Below are positions 25,254-37,733 of a stretch of 64,000 nt of DNA, one piece after another. The position numbers and the translations under genes are program-made. The notes under the pieces are model-generated. The model searched no databases. It had not been told where the DNA came from and saw nothing but the letters and a program-made list of their open reading frames with translations. Position 1 is the stretch's first letter; the number at the start of each line of letters is the position of its first letter. This DNA comes from Paracentrotus lividus (Eukaryota; Echinodermata; Echinoidea; Camarodonta; Echinidae), in assembly GCA_940671915.1 (NCBI GenBank), contig CALNVZ010000174.1, positions 21,495,124 through 21,559,123 of the forward strand, written 5' to 3'.

Positions 25254-25439
25254 CAGGAAGACAAGACTCAAATTGGAAAACAAGTTTGTTCCCAAGATCT
25301 CCAATATCTCATCAATGTATGATGACTATCTTTCTACGTTTCTCTACAGGAAGACAAGACTCAAATTGGAAAACAAGTTTGTTCCCAAGATCTCCCATAT
25401 TTCATCAATGTATGATGACTATCTTTCTACGTTTCTTCT
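25254..25439 (+). repeat. 93-bp direct tandem duplication
   Basis: CAGGAAGACAAGACTCAAAT begins at 25254 and again at 25347, and the two 93-bp copies differ at only a few bases. The period is a multiple of three, so two forward frames stay open across both copies (together about 140 codons, to 25686 in the longer). The junction looks like a splice acceptor (ACGTTTCTCTACAG at 25336-25349). The peptides, for example VPKISNISSMYDDYLSTF repeated, match nothing known. Either a recent local duplication or a duplicated small exon; the former is more likely. Confidence 0.9.
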
Positions 25440-25548
25440 GCGCTATGAGAGTTCTGGTATCACAAGGTGCAGGAGGATGAGAGCTATAAATGGACTTTCT
25501 TCCTCTTCCTTCAAAAGATATATATCTTACCCTCCTGCTTTCTCAACA

Positions 25549-25583
25549 GAAGGCACTATAATATTGTGTTATCAGTGCCTTCT
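25549..25583. repeat. short hairpin
   Basis: GAAGGCACTATAATA faces its near-complement TTATCAGTGCCTTC, arms of about 14 bases around a 7-base loop. Function unknown. Confidence 0.7.
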
Positions 25584-25900
25584 TTTTATAGGTATTCAAA
25601 GAGATAAATGTATCAGTCTTCCCTGGCCTTGCAATCTTCCAATAGTAGGTATAAGCCTAGTTTTGAACTGTGTTTTGACATTTTAAACCTTTAGAAGTTT
25701 AAATGAAATATTTAATTATATAATTAGCTACATATAACATGTGCCCTCATGGATAAAGTGAGGTCAATACATTCCTTCAAATATCTGATTTTTTGATAAA
25801 ATGACAAACAAATGAACTAGAAGGACTCCTTTTGCTCCTTTTCAGGGTTCACTTGATGTAAGCCCCCCTCCAATAATAAATATAATAACTACAAATTATC

Positions 25901-26060
25901 ATATTGTCTGTTGGGAGCCATAAGGGCATTACTGCATCTAAGAGAGGTTCAGTTGAGAAATAGAAGGGCGCGATTGCTGTACAAAGTCAATGGTAATAGT
26001 GCCCTTCTGGTTCTCAACGGAACATCTTTGATCTGTAATAGCACCCTTCAGGTTCTCACT
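25901..26060 (-). mobile_element. fold-back MITE family B (AGAAGGGCGC), copy 1
   Basis: It begins ATATTGTCTGTTGGGAGCC and contains four AGAAGGGCGC/ATAAGGGC blocks arranged as two inverted pairs around the loop TACAAAGTCAATGGTA. It matches the reverse complement of the cleaner copy at 46207-46375 along its length. The outer right end is more diverged. No coding capacity. Confidence 0.82.
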
Positions 26061-26160
26061 ATTATTATTATGCCCCAAAAGTTCGCACACTTAAAGAAAG
26101 TTCTATTTAGACTATGCACAAAGCCTGTTCATGTTCTGTCAAAACCTGAGGACTAAACTC

Positions 26161-26235
26161 ATGATAATTATGTTGAGAAAATAAACTCATGTAATTATGT
26201 TGAGAAAGAGCTAAAAAAAAAAAAAAAAAAAAAAA
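26161..26235 (+). repeat. 28-bp tandem duplication ending in A23
   Basis: AAACTCATGATAATTATG followed by TTGAGAAA occurs twice in tandem (26153-26208, with a two-base difference), then an A23 run (26213-26235). The A tail suggests a retroposed end, but no source element is recognised. Confidence 0.7.
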
Positions 26236-29200
26236 CTGATACAATTTTAGTGTACTGCTCTACTTTTAAAACTCTTTTAAGTCATGCGCAGTCACTGAAA
26301 ATATACCATAAGCAAAAACAGCGGTCCTGTACTGAAAACATGCTGGCCTAATTGTTTCAGGTACATGTATATCTGAATCACATGCTCTCTTTATGGGTTG
26401 ACCTAGGACTTCCACAAGTCCACTTGGGGGAAACTTTCAAACGCTTGGCCTGTTTCCTGAGTTCTAGATGATAAAAAGCACTGCAGGAGAAAGTGAGTCA
26501 GAGAGAATAACAGTCACTCCTCTGAGCTCAGTGTTTCTTGATCTTCATAAGGGAAGAAGAAATAGGAGTGGAAGGTCTCTCACGTCCGGGGTGGAAATCT
26601 AGGCGCCCTGTTGGATGAAAACACAATGGCTATTTGCATATGCAGATAGATGGTCAGACATATATCACTAGGGCATGAGGGTCAATGAACGAATATGCAG
26701 GATTGATTGTGGGGATATAGATCACTGCAAGAAAATTTTGGAGCGTGACATAGAAAAAGCAGTCGACCTGAATGATTTTCATAAAGAAATAATGTCCTTT
26801 GAAAAAAAAAAATCATTAGGATGTGACGTACAATTTTTGGGTCCAGTGTCAGATTATAAACTTATAAGAGATTTGTAGTGTTGTGAGATATTCTTTAGTT
26901 CTTGTCACAAAAAGTACATTGTTATTCTTTTACTCATTGATTTATAAAAATATACCTCTATCAGAAATGTTTATGGACTTGACTTGGGGCATGCAAAATA
27001 CAAGCATTGCTTTTTAGCATGTCTGTTATCATTTATCCTTATCTTATAATGGACTATGTTTTCATGTTAATTATTAGAAATTAATTTATCTTTTGCATGA
27101 AATACTTTATATGAATATGTGAAATTATATGTGAAATTATCTGATGTGATGATGATATAGAAAATAATAAATCTATTCAAGTCAATTCAATGTGATTTGG
27201 GGCATAATTTATCATGAATTTCAAAGTAAATATCTGAAAAGACTGTAAAATTAAGGCTTCAAGCGATATACTTGTTGCCAGACTTTGGCTACCATCATAG
27301 CAACAGTATAATCTGCTTTAATAGTGAACAAGCAGCTTATCATACATTTTCAAAATGTGGTCCTTCTAAAGCCGGGAATTTAAGACCATTCACACAACAC
27401 ACACAACATTACAGTTGGTTAGAATAATTGATATCATGGTATGCATTACCAAGAAATAAAATAATTGTGAGAAAAAAAATAAGGAACCCCAGATATGAAA
27501 TTAGTAATATTTTCAGTAAATCATTGAAAAAAAGAAAGATATATGTTATATATATAAGAAAAAGAAACAAATGAAGTAATAATATAAATTAAAATCCTGC
27601 TGAATAAAAAGGCGGGTGGGAGACAAGAGGGCTCATATTACATTTATGGATATGTAGGAGCCAAGTTGATTTAATCACATCACTATAAGGATATGCCAAT
27701 TGCTCTAGACTGATGACGGTGCTGATGGAGTTTAACCGATACAGAAATTAGACCTTCCATCTTTTGTTATCATTTCAGATTTTCTGGGATTATGATTAAA
27801 ACAATACCAACTGAATAACAAAAAAATATAGGTAGATATGGATTGTATTAAATAGTACCAACTATCTTCAGACAAGCTCAGTACCTCTTATCCTAATGCT
27901 ACTTTCCTCAGCAGGAATCAGGGCGTCAGATGAAATGATAACAAAGAGTATCACCTCTTTTACGAAATTGAGCTATTCTTAGACAGCGGTTGAGAAATGG
28001 GTGGTTTAAGGGGCTGGTGCAGTATTTTCCTGTTCAAGATATCCATCCCCCGACAGCAGATATCTCGCTGCCTAATCACAGACTTCATATCTCTCCCCTA
28101 CGTCATATCGTACGAGCAGGATCATGCTAAATTTCACATCATTGTACCTCAATAACAGTATCAAGAAAAAGATATGAAGACAGCTTTATGTTAAAAATTA
28201 TGGATACGAAACTATAAATGTACAAGATCACATAATGCTTTGACTGAAATAGAGCATAATACAAAAACAATACCTGAAATTGTCATTTTTAAAGTAGTGC
28301 AGTGATACAAATCTGAATAACAAGCTCCATATAAATGAAGAACTCTCAATGCCATTGTCTTTGATTCACTTTCCCAAAGTTTCATTTTTTTGATTTTTTT
28401 TTACTCTCAAGACTGTATTTTTTATTTATTTCTCATTTCAGCAGCTTGTAATTTTGCCCTTTTTTCTAGTAGACTATTGTACAGTATTAAATACTCCTTG
28501 CTTTGACGGCAGTTTTTGAACTTAAAGTTTTTACATCAAGAGTAAATGTTACCTCTTCATTGGAAGCAAACACTCATATATTTTCTGAAAATTATAATGT
28601 AATTTAAAGAGATTTAATAGAGACTTCATGGTCAATATTGCTAATCTTATTGATGGCGAGAAAACGGCCCTGGATGGGAGGGAGGGAGAGAGGGGGTGTG
28701 TAGGAATGTTTCCTCGTTAGCCAACTTGGCTCCATCGTGGAACTCATCGCTATGGTTACAAATCATGATGCTTCCCAATCTGGGGGAAGTGTCTTGTCAT
28801 GCCTGGGAGTGGATGGGTCATAAACCAATCCTCCTAGGTGCGCTACCTGCCGGATCTCATCATGCGGGTCTACGAAGAACCCTGGGAGACTGAAAATAGA
28901 ACCTCATTCAGCTGGACTAAATGAAATACTCTTGAATGTATCTCTCAAGACATACAGGGAGGGAAAGAAATAGACAGAGAGATGGAGGGAGGGAGAGAGG
29001 GAGGGAGAGAGAGAGAAAAGAGGTTATCAAAATATCAACTGAAACTAGATCATATTTATTAGATTTATCTCTCAGTCAGTTGGCACAGTAAGAAAGAAGG
29101 TTAATAGGGGAAATTTACCATGTATTGTATTGTCTTCAGTAAAGGTTTGGTAATTTACTGTCAACATATTTCCAGCCTTTAGGCGTATCATCTAAGAAGC

Positions 29201-30027
29201 CTTGGAGTTAAACACTTAAAGGTAAGATATAACATGCACTTTAAAGTAAGTTCATAGCAATTAAAACCACAAAGTTAAAGAGATAAGTAATAACATAAGT
29301 CCTTTACAGCTGAAATGCACTGGACAGAAGATGAGGTACACATGGCATGAAATATTTCAGATGAAGAAATGCTCATTATGTCGATTTGATCAATTTCCAA
29401 GATTGCTTGAGTGTTTCAACTTCATGATAAATACTAGAAGCAGTAATTCTCTAAGAAAATGCAGTGATTTTATTTTTTTTTACATCAAATTAACTGCCAT
29501 ACATAAAATGGAGCATCTGCTGACTTGCTGTTAATTTTCACACAATTTTTTTTTTCTAGCTGAGCAGCCTCAAAACATATTTACAGGTTCTTAAATTCAG
29601 ATCTTATTTCCACGGGTATAGTATTCCATTTCTTATTTATTCATCATTAAATGTCGGTTTACTTATGACTTTGTCTATCAATGTATCATACTTCATGAGC
29701 AACAAACTTTTCAAATTTTGGCACAGTTCCATATAATTCTAGATATGGTAGTTATTCTTTTCTAAATTTGGATTTTCAAGTTTCCTCTTAGTGACAACAA
29801 CAGTAATTACCATGATTCCAGACAGAAAAATCCTAATGAGACACTAATGATGTATCTCCAAGGGATTAGGTCCCAATGGACTATCCTCTTGAGACATCTT
29901 AACCTTAATTTTCATACAATGGTAGAATAGAGATGATGATATAAATGATTTGAGACAATAGACAATGTATCTGGCTCCTTAGATCTCTCTCCTAATAAGC
30001 CACTTCAAGACTAGCACATCAATGATG
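26236..30027. other. non-coding DNA; possible LINE-like tail near 27.1 kb
   Basis: No gene is recognised. A 67-codon open stretch (26675-26878) is followed by AT-rich sequence ending AAATAATAAATCTATTCAA near 27163-27183, which resembles the A/T-rich pentamer tails of some non-LTR elements; this is weak. GGAGGGAGAGAGG microsatellites lie at 28674-28700 and 28975-29020. A small acceptor/donor pair on the minus strand (28549-28580) encloses only 32 bases and is not called. Confidence 0.5.
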
Positions 30028-30031
30028 TGGT

Positions 30032-30614
30032 GCTCATCCGGCATCTCGCTAAGAAATAAACACAATTTTTAAATTTCGTATAAATCAACATAAATTATTT
30101 TCTTGTCAAAATTTCAAAGTTCTCTGTAGTTTGGTGAACCTTCATGTAGCTCTAGATGGTAAAAAAAAAAAAAATCAAAATCGGTCAACAAATAGTAAGT
30201 AAAGCATTTTTTTTTAAATGCACATAAATTAGCATATTTGATGAGTTTTAAAATTCTGTGTGGTAGTTTTGTATCCCCACCTCGTGCTATTATATAAAGC
30301 AAACAGAATTGAAATTTATCAACAAACGAAGGTGAAGAAGCAATTTTTGTGATTTATGAATAAATTTTGCATAAATTAGCATAAATAATTTTCTAGACAA
30401 AATTTCAATGAACCTCATGTAGCTCAACCAGATGAAAAAAAAAAAAAAATCAAAATTTGTCAACAAATGAAGAAGCATTTTTTTGGGTGAATTTTGAAAA
30501 ATGCGCATATTTAATTCTGTGTGGAAGTTTTGAATGAGGAATAAGCATTTTGAAATCGTGGACGGACGCCACGCAACTGCATAAGCTCATCTGGCTCTTT
30601 GAGCCGGATGAGCT
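30032..30614 (+). mobile_element. pearl/Helentron-like non-autonomous element
   Basis: The left end has GCTCATCCGGC (30032-30042). The right end has its reverse complement GCCGGATGAGC (30603-30613), which forms the 3' arm of a strong terminal hairpin at 30584-30614 (loop TTT) followed by A6. Just before the hairpin is GGACGGACGCCACG. The body holds two to three diverged monomers with AAATTCTGTGTGG, GTGCTATTATATAAAGCAAAC and A13-A14 runs. The monomer is related to the array at 55.7-57.2 kb. Short subterminal inverted repeats, internal tandem repeats and a 3' hairpin are features of Helentron-associated elements and oyster pearl elements; that assignment is inference. Confidence 0.7.
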
Positions 30615-30718
30615 AAAAAATGGACAGACAGACCAAAATAGTGACATCAATTCCATGACATTTCTTTCATGTCTTTCTGAGACAATTCTGTATTTTAATC
30701 AAATGATTAACTTCAGCC

Positions 30719-30790
30719 TTGGACTCAACACTATACATAACCCTAACATAAAACCCTGTCGCAACCCTAAACCTGACCCTGCATCTTTAG
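30719..30790 (-). mobile_element. telomere-motif MITE fragment
   Basis: ACTCAACACTATACATAACC followed by CTAACATAAAACCCTG and CGCAACCCTAAACC is the reverse complement of the body of the elements at 20102 and 49443. Terminal repeats are missing. Confidence 0.65.
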
Positions 30791-30836
30791 AAATATGAAA
30801 TCCGGAGTAAATATCATGTTGTTGTTACATACCCAT

Positions 30837-30990
30837 CAGGGCTTGAATTTAGCTTTTTTCTCTGGGTGGCCATTGGCCCCATTTGAGTTAGCAATTCACA
30901 TGGTTGAATGGAGTTTTTGGTTTATTTCAGGTGGCCCCATGAAGTTTCAGGTGGCTATTGGCACAGGGCCACTGCTAAATTCGAGCCCTG
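30837..30990. mobile_element. short MITE with CAGGG ends
   Basis: CAGGGCTTGAATTTAGC and, reversed, CAGGGCTCGAATTTAGC form 17-bp termini with one mismatch. CCCAT flanks both sides (30832-30836 and 30991-30995). CAGGG-type termini are common in hAT-related elements, although hAT normally makes 8-bp duplications and only 5 match here. The body has repeated GGTGGCC/GGCCCCAT blocks. Non-coding. Confidence 0.85.
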
Positions 30991-31939
30991 CCCATGAATG
31001 GCAAAGATTTTCTAGGTCTGTGGGATAGATGGTGTGACAGAAACTCAACCATTTGGATATAAATGTGGAAATGATGAGTTCCTATAAGTCTCTCCAGACA
31101 TTCATGACAGATAAGTGCCATATTTGCGTCAAAAAGAGACTTGATATGTCCCATTCCCCCTGATGTCATCATGTCACAAAGGATGTAGACACTGTCATCA
31201 TGGCTCATACAATGTAGACTCCAGACAAGGAGAATGGTTTGAGGGCAGGTACAAGAGGCCCAACCATATATATTAAACTGTTGGATTCTAGATCTGATTT
31301 GGGGATGGGTGCCATATTCTTGTCAAGATGAGACTTTGATGTCTCCCTTGAGCCCAGATGTCATTATGTATTCAGATAAAGATATTGTAATCCTTTCTCA
31401 TGTTAAGGTTGGATACATTTGTTTTTAAATGGATGGATGTTCATGTCAGAAAGACATGAAGGATATATCTGAAGTATAATTTTCTTTTAGATACACAAAG
31501 AACTAACTAACAGTGATTCATTTCCAGTGAAAAGGAACAGCAGTTACAAAAACAACAAGAAGAAACAGTTACAAAAACATGATATGAGACATAAGAAAGC
31601 CTTAAGTGCACAAAATGTTCCAAAATCCTCCTTAACGAACTGTAAAGCCTATGGGTACTAGTTACAGGCATAGTTATTGTTATAGTTTGGGGACCCTTCT
31701 CACCTTCAGTAGAAAATATGGTAACTGATAGAGAACTGCAATCTTCTACAGGTTGGGGTTGATGAACTAAACAGTTGTATTTTCCTACAATTGCAAAGAC
31801 AGCCCCATATACTATAGGGTTACAGCCTTGATAATCATGCCATGTTGAAAGACAATAATGATGACTCCTCAGCTTGCTCTACCAACAATCACACAAGAAC
31901 AAATGGCTGGAACTGCAGTGTCAAACAAGGCAAGGTAGG

Positions 31940-31943
31940 GAGG

Positions 31944-31990
<47 letters not shown>

Positions 31991-31997
31991 GGGGGGG
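31940..31997. repeat. GA microsatellite fused to G18
   Basis: GGGAGAGAGACAGA then AG dinucleotides run directly into 18 G (31980-31997). Such purine tracts can form triplex or quadruplex structures and are prone to assembly error. Confidence 0.95.
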
Positions 31998-32778
31998 TAG
32001 AAGCATATAAATCAATAACAACATAAAGAAAGGAACAAATTTCAATACACATTTTAATATCTTTGAAAGTGTATAATCAAGGGGAATTTTCACTTGAAAG
32101 ACAGATGAGTATACTAATTTCAATATCTTAATATCATATCATATTCCTATCTCACTGTCTCTGCAAAGACAATAAGTATTGATGGATAATGGACCCTACA
32201 AGATAGCAACCCACATAGCCAACGCTACAGCGTCAAGTACAAATCAAATGTCACAGTACACCATCTAAGTGAGACGAAAGGAGATGGAGAGAAAGGAAAG
32301 AATGATGAAGAGGAAAACTGAGAGCAAGAGGAAGAGACAGAGAAGTAGTAATATTATCTTTAACAATACTCACTCATCTCCCTGCTCTACTTACTCGGTT
32401 TTCATCCTAAAACAGCAGAATTTCTGCTCGCATCACTTAGGGAATATCACATGGATGTATCCTTCATGTAACTCAATATTGCAGGCAATTCAATGAAATT
32501 GACTCTGCTATTCTTGTTATCACATCAGGCCTTATCGACTAGGCAGAAGATATGGTGCACAGTTTAATTTCCCCTATCTTCATCTTGCTCCCAAAGTTAT
32601 CTTACATCAGAGGTACATATCTACTGATGATAAAACTACAAGTTATCTTATCCCCATTGCTTCCGTTTGCAACTTCCCCTTCATTTTTGTCTTTGCAAAT
32701 TAAATGGCTACAGGCCTGTTACTTTCTTTAAACCATTAAGTGAAAAGTTAATAGAAGAATTTAATAAACACTTCTTAC

Positions 32779-32880
32779 CTACACAAAATACTTCTTCCAG
32801 AGTTTAATATTACTTTGCTAGATTGCTTTATTCCCCCTAAATAGTCTCCTTGCAAAAGAAGACTTGTATTAACATATTTT
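32779..32880 (-). CDS. candidate internal exon, unknown protein
   Basis: On the minus strand a pyrimidine-rich acceptor (CCCTTTTTTCATC.. ACCTGTAG) precedes 32880 and a strong donor TAG|GTAAGAAG follows 32779. The 102 bases between are open in one frame and symmetric in phase (one base to finish a codon, two left over). The peptide reads KYVNTSLLLQGDYLGGIKQ then SSKVILNSGRSIL. No family is recognised. Splice consensus pairs around open stretches occur by chance in introns, so it may be a pseudo-exon. Confidence 0.28.
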
Positions 32881-34179
32881 CTACAGGTGGGCAATAGATG
32901 AAAAAAGGGCATGCTACCTGTTTGAATCTGTAACAATAACCTGTAGGCATCTTTAGTGTTATTGTGCATATCTTTACTACAACAAAACATAAATATTGAC
33001 TAAAAGGAGAGACTGAGATAGATTCATAGCTTCTAGGCATTTTACTCCAATTCTAAAACTTGCTGAGAACTATCAAAATAATAATTGATCCCTATTGCAT
33101 CGTCATCCTCATCTATCACACCTACGAGAGAACTTCAATACAATAACACAACTTGACTATTCAAATGTTATCCTCTATCACCATGACAACAAGTGTATGA
33201 TATTTGAGCTAAGTCAGCACACTTTGAAATTGTGATGACCGATCTGCTCCTCAGTGGATTGCAAGAGAAACTCAACCTGGAGGATAAACACAAGCACAAA
33301 GCCAGAACAAGCTCCAAAAGATGATGCTAAGAATACAACACAAACACTATTCATATGAAACCGGAGAAAGCGAGAGGCCTACGGCATGCATATATCTTCC
33401 TAAAGGTGTATGTATGACATGGAAAGTGATTTTTTTTTTTAATGGTAAGGACGAAACGATGATTGAACTTGGAAATGCAATCTTCTTCTGGCACAGTTTT
33501 TGTCCTTAATACCAGCAATGGGTCATTTCCTGAGGTGATGATAATGTTATTAACATGTTGATGGGGGTATACTACATAAACCTGATTGGCCTACAAAAGT
33601 CTTCATGTAACCCAAGCTAAATATCAGAGGTTAGGCGTCTTAGATTAGTTTATCGTACTCGGTAAAACCCATTTTTTTTCTTTTTTTTTTCTTTTTTGCT
33701 TTAACCTAATATCGTCTGCCTCAGAGCAAAAATCAATCAAAATATCCTTTTATGATAACATATTACACGGGAATGACTGTAAAAATTTTACTTTCTCAAC
33801 TTTGAAACATACATGTAGGTATGAGTCATCTGTAAAGAGAGATTTGATAACAAGAATTTGCAGGTTGTTATTTCGATTTGATGGATGTAATTATACATTA
33901 TTCATTATTACAACCTTATTACATCACTGAGAATAATAACATTCCCCCCCCCCCTTTTGTTTAAAACAATGCAATGTATTTTCGGCAACATGTGATACAA
34001 GTCTACCAATAAAATAACATTCCCTTTTGAACAATTGATTGTCTTTGAAACCTGCTTCACCACAGAATGTGTAGAACGTTCTTAATGGTCTTTCCAACAG
34101 AGCACCCCCCAACACATCACATATAACTCAATGAAAAGAATAAAAGCATTCAACACTGATTTGTTCCTAGGAACATTGA

Positions 34180-34870
34180 AATTTGCCATTTGATGGAGAG
34201 GGAGTGGGAGTAGAATGCAATGAGATGAAAGAGGATGAGGAGAGGAGGGAGAATTTGGTTGATGGAGTGGAAGAATGAAGATGTACAAGGATAAGATGGA
34301 ATGCTGGTTTGGAGTAAGTGGCAGATCTATCAAACATTTCTGACAAATGACCGATTGTAATTACCACACGGAAGGAAATACGAGAATGGAAGTTAAGAAG
34401 GGGAGAGAAAGAGAGAGAACGGATGACGGACAGAGATAGAGAAACTGGATAATGAAAGAGATATAGAATAGGTGGAGAAAATATATAGAGAAGATCGAGT
34501 CAAAATAGAGAAAGAAAAAGAAAGGAATAGAAAAAATGTATGATGGAAGGACTGTATACTATGATGGAGGGAGGGAGAGAGAAAGAGAATAAGATGAAAA
34601 TATGAAGGGGAAAAATACAGATAAATACAGAAAAATATGAGACAATGACAATGGCAATTATAATAGGAGATACGGAAAAATAAGATACAAAATATGAAAT
34701 ATGAAAAAAGTAAGACAGAGACAAATTTCAACTGACATATCAATAAAACTAACCACAAAAACCAACTAACAAACAAGAAGAATAACAGACTACACAATAG
34801 GTAATGAGAAATCATCATGTAGCAATTGAATGACAACAAATAAGAGAGAAGAAACAAAGAGAAGAACTGA
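34180..34870. repeat. purine-skewed tract, about 690 bp
   Basis: The + strand is overwhelmingly A and G (GGAGAGGGAGTGGGAGTAG, AGAGAAAGAGAGAGAACG and similar). Its complement is therefore pyrimidine-rich and stays open for 154 codons, encoding a Ser/Phe/Leu-rich string. I regard that as an artefact of composition. No unit repeat is regular enough to call a microsatellite. Confidence 0.85.
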
Positions 34871-37230
34871 TAAAGATACCTGGGGAATAATGAAAGATAT
34901 CATCTCTAATGATGTCTGCACTCCAAACTATGATAAAGTAACCCAGTCCATCGTGTTTGCACTATGTCTTAATGTCTAGATACAAGAGAACATTTTGTTG
35001 TTAACATGGTGAAGAATACATTTTATCAGCAAGAGGTAGAAAAGAAAACACCACTGTAGGGGGAAAACACAACTTAAAAAATCATTAAAACCACAATGCC
35101 TAGCAACGACAAGGAACCTTTTCATCTTATACATGAATAAACAGCCATGTTGTAGCAATAAACATCAAGCTTAGCACAAATTAACGGGATGGAAGAATTA
35201 TAGGTGAATGTGTAATAAGTTTTCTTCTTTTCTGTCTGATAACTAAGTAAAAGCATAATTTATAAACGTGATACATATTTTAGAATTTGCTCGCCTCCAT
35301 AAGTTTGTGAATTAAAGCTGAAAAAGAAAGAAAAAAATATTTAAAACCTCACAATTGTAAAAAAAAATGTATTGAATTTAAAACCTTCCACAGAATAGAA
35401 AAAAAAATCTACATAAGAAACTTGGCAAGAGGGACTGACTATTTTGGTATGAAATATTCATAAAAAGAAATAAGTTTGTGTAGAAATATATTCCTGCTCA
35501 TTATCCAATGAAACAACCACCTTCAATTCACTTCATTTTCCCTGCTCTAAACTGCAACTGTTCACATATATTCATCGAAAGTAGGTTACATTGCACCTGG
35601 TCTTTACTTAAAGAGAAGAATCGCTAGACGATTGAATTTCACATGTCCTCTTTTCAACAACTGTCAACCAGCAGATGCCAATCTGTCTTAAAAATACCTC
35701 AGAGGGAAAACTTAAAAACAGCACAACAAAATTCAGAGAGAATTCAATACAAGTGGGGCATTGCCCAGATACCCGTCTATGTTGACGTAGTCCTGCACTG
35801 CTGCTGGGCAGCCGACAAATGCCAGAAGATTCAGACGCTTTTCACCAAATAGTGTGTCAATATTTAGGCATAGCTTGATGAGGCAGTGTCCCTGGGTCTT
35901 TGCCCCTCTCCTTCTATTTCGTTTTTTGAATTGGATGGATATAAATCCTACCACTGGTTGCCCAGCAGCAGGGCAATTCTTTAGCAATCCCATTAAATGT
36001 GTTTTGAGCTGAAAGGAGTGAGAAAGAGTAGGTAGACACGTTACCTCTTGGAGAGCAATTTATGAAAAGGTTAATTGTGGGTAAATGTCACAATATATTC
36101 TCTTAATAGTAATCATAGGAACCAGTCTCTTTTTATAACTTTTACGTTTTTATACAAACTATATGACATGGCGAAATAAGTGGCCGTTGATTTGTAACTA
36201 AGAGAAAATTTTTAACATATTCAATTTTATGAAGACACTAAAATGGACTTCCATGGCCTATTTACTATATAAGTGGGGGATGAAAAATGATCTAAACAAA
36301 AATGTCATTTTGCTTGAAGAGAGGAAGGTTATATTCACATAAATTTCAACAAAAATGCTACGAATAAGAGAAAGGAAAAATCAGATAGATAAAAACAGAG
36401 AAAGAGAGATAAAGAGAGTTAAAGAACCTCAAATTCTAGATGTCACTCTGTCAGAGCTGTAAAGTGCATTTACATACACTTCTTGTAATTCAAGCGCGCT
36501 GTAACCTCTACAGTGAAACCCAAGTAAGGAGGGAACTGAGAGAAACGGGATATGAAAAGCAAAGAGTTTGCTGATGAAATTTTAATTTTCTCTTCTGAGG
36601 TGGAGATTTGATGGTCAGTCTCTGTGACTGAATGAATGCGATCCATGTTCTCAAGTGTGCAACCCAAGATGCGGATTGCGCTCACTTGATGAACAGAGCG
36701 TGACGTGTAGTTTTTCATCTTATCATGGCAAAGTGAGGTGCCCCTCATCAAGATTTCAACTGCCTCTCTTCACGGGGAGCAATCCTTTCTTCATTATTAA
36801 TTCTATCCAAAGAAACTTTGAGCAGAATTTCAATGCAAAAAAATAATTGATATATAAAATCCTTATGGTTGGAGGAGGTTATGTGTGTATTTAGTCCTAC
36901 AATTAACTCCAACCATTAGTAGCATTCACATCATAGAGTATCAGGTGGGGATAAAGCTAGGACATTTGATTTTACAGACTTTTTATAAGTTTGACTTCAT
37001 TAAGAAGCTTAAATTGATCCATACATCTAGTTTGGTCAACCATTATTAAACCCTGTGCCGCTCCGGGCACGACAATCTAGTACAAGTATTCGGCATAAAT
37101 GCCCGTAAAATGTGCCATGCAGAGCCTCACTGAATAAAACATTTAAGGTCAGAATGGCTAGTAACACCAGGGGCCATTTACCCTCCTGAGAAATCTTTAC
37201 TCTGTCAATCAAACAAATAGATCACACTGC
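34871..37230. other. non-coding DNA with one inverted repeat
   Basis: CTGCTGCTGGGCAGCC (35799-35814) and the reverse complement of CTGCTGCTGGGCAACC (near 35957-35972) form an inverted pair about 160 bases apart. The open minus-strand frame between them (35733-35993, 86 codons, less AT-rich) has no recognised domain. The remainder shows nothing. Confidence 0.5.
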
Positions 37231-37234
37231 TTAA

Positions 37235-37729
37235 AGGGGAAGTTCACCCTGGAATTTTATTGGTCTTAAAAAATGAAGAAAATAAAATAAAAATATTAGT
37301 GAAAGTTTGAAGAAAATCGACCAAAAAATAGCGAAGTTATGAATATTTAAAGTTTTGATTGTGTGACGTCACGTGCGAGCAGCTCTCTCCATTGGTTGTG
37401 TATGTAAATTCCATAAATTTGTCTTTTTGTCATGTTCTTGATAAAGGAATGGGTCAATTTGATATAGTCATGTATATGAACATATGTTTGATGGTATATC
37501 GACCGCACAGGTGACATAATTAATTTCTTTTGAAAAAAATGACATTTTTATGGAATTTACACTACATAACACATAGGAGATCTGCTCGCATGTGACGTCA
37601 CATAATCAAAACTTTGAATATTCATACTTCATAATTTATTGGTCGATTTTCTCCAAACCTTCACTCATATTTTTCTTTTATTTTTCTTCATTTTTTAAGA
37701 CCAATAAAATTCCAGGGTGAACTTCCCCT
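37235..37729 (-). mobile_element. T2/Kolobok-type MITE, younger copy
   Basis: It is flanked by TTAA (37231-37234 and 37730-37733) with termini AGGGGAAGTTCACCCTGGAA on the left and the same sequence reversed on the right. Homology extends over 140 bases inward (TTTTATTGGTCTTAAAAAATG, then TCGACCAAAAAATAG-like on both arms). Each arm carries TGACGTCA (37364-37371 and 37593-37600). It is the same family as 23518-24004 but in opposite orientation and better preserved. Non-coding. Confidence 0.93.
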
Positions 37730-37733
37730 TTAA

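Larger units (their letters stand above)
30996..34179. other. non-coding DNA with simple repeats
   Basis: No confident gene. The candidate minus-strand exon at 32779-32880 is listed separately. A purine-rich patch lies at 32275-32345, T runs at 33430 and 33671-33702, and a C run at 33943-33954. Confidence 0.6.

Noticed and set aside
25193-25480. Protein-coding gene with 31-residue repeats
   Set aside because: Two different frames are equally open, neither peptide matches a family, and a plain 93-bp duplication explains it.
34393-34857. Open minus-strand frame of 154 codons, the longest in the window
   Set aside because: It is the complement of a purine-skewed tract; the product is a monotonous Ser/Phe/Leu string with no domain, so composition explains it.
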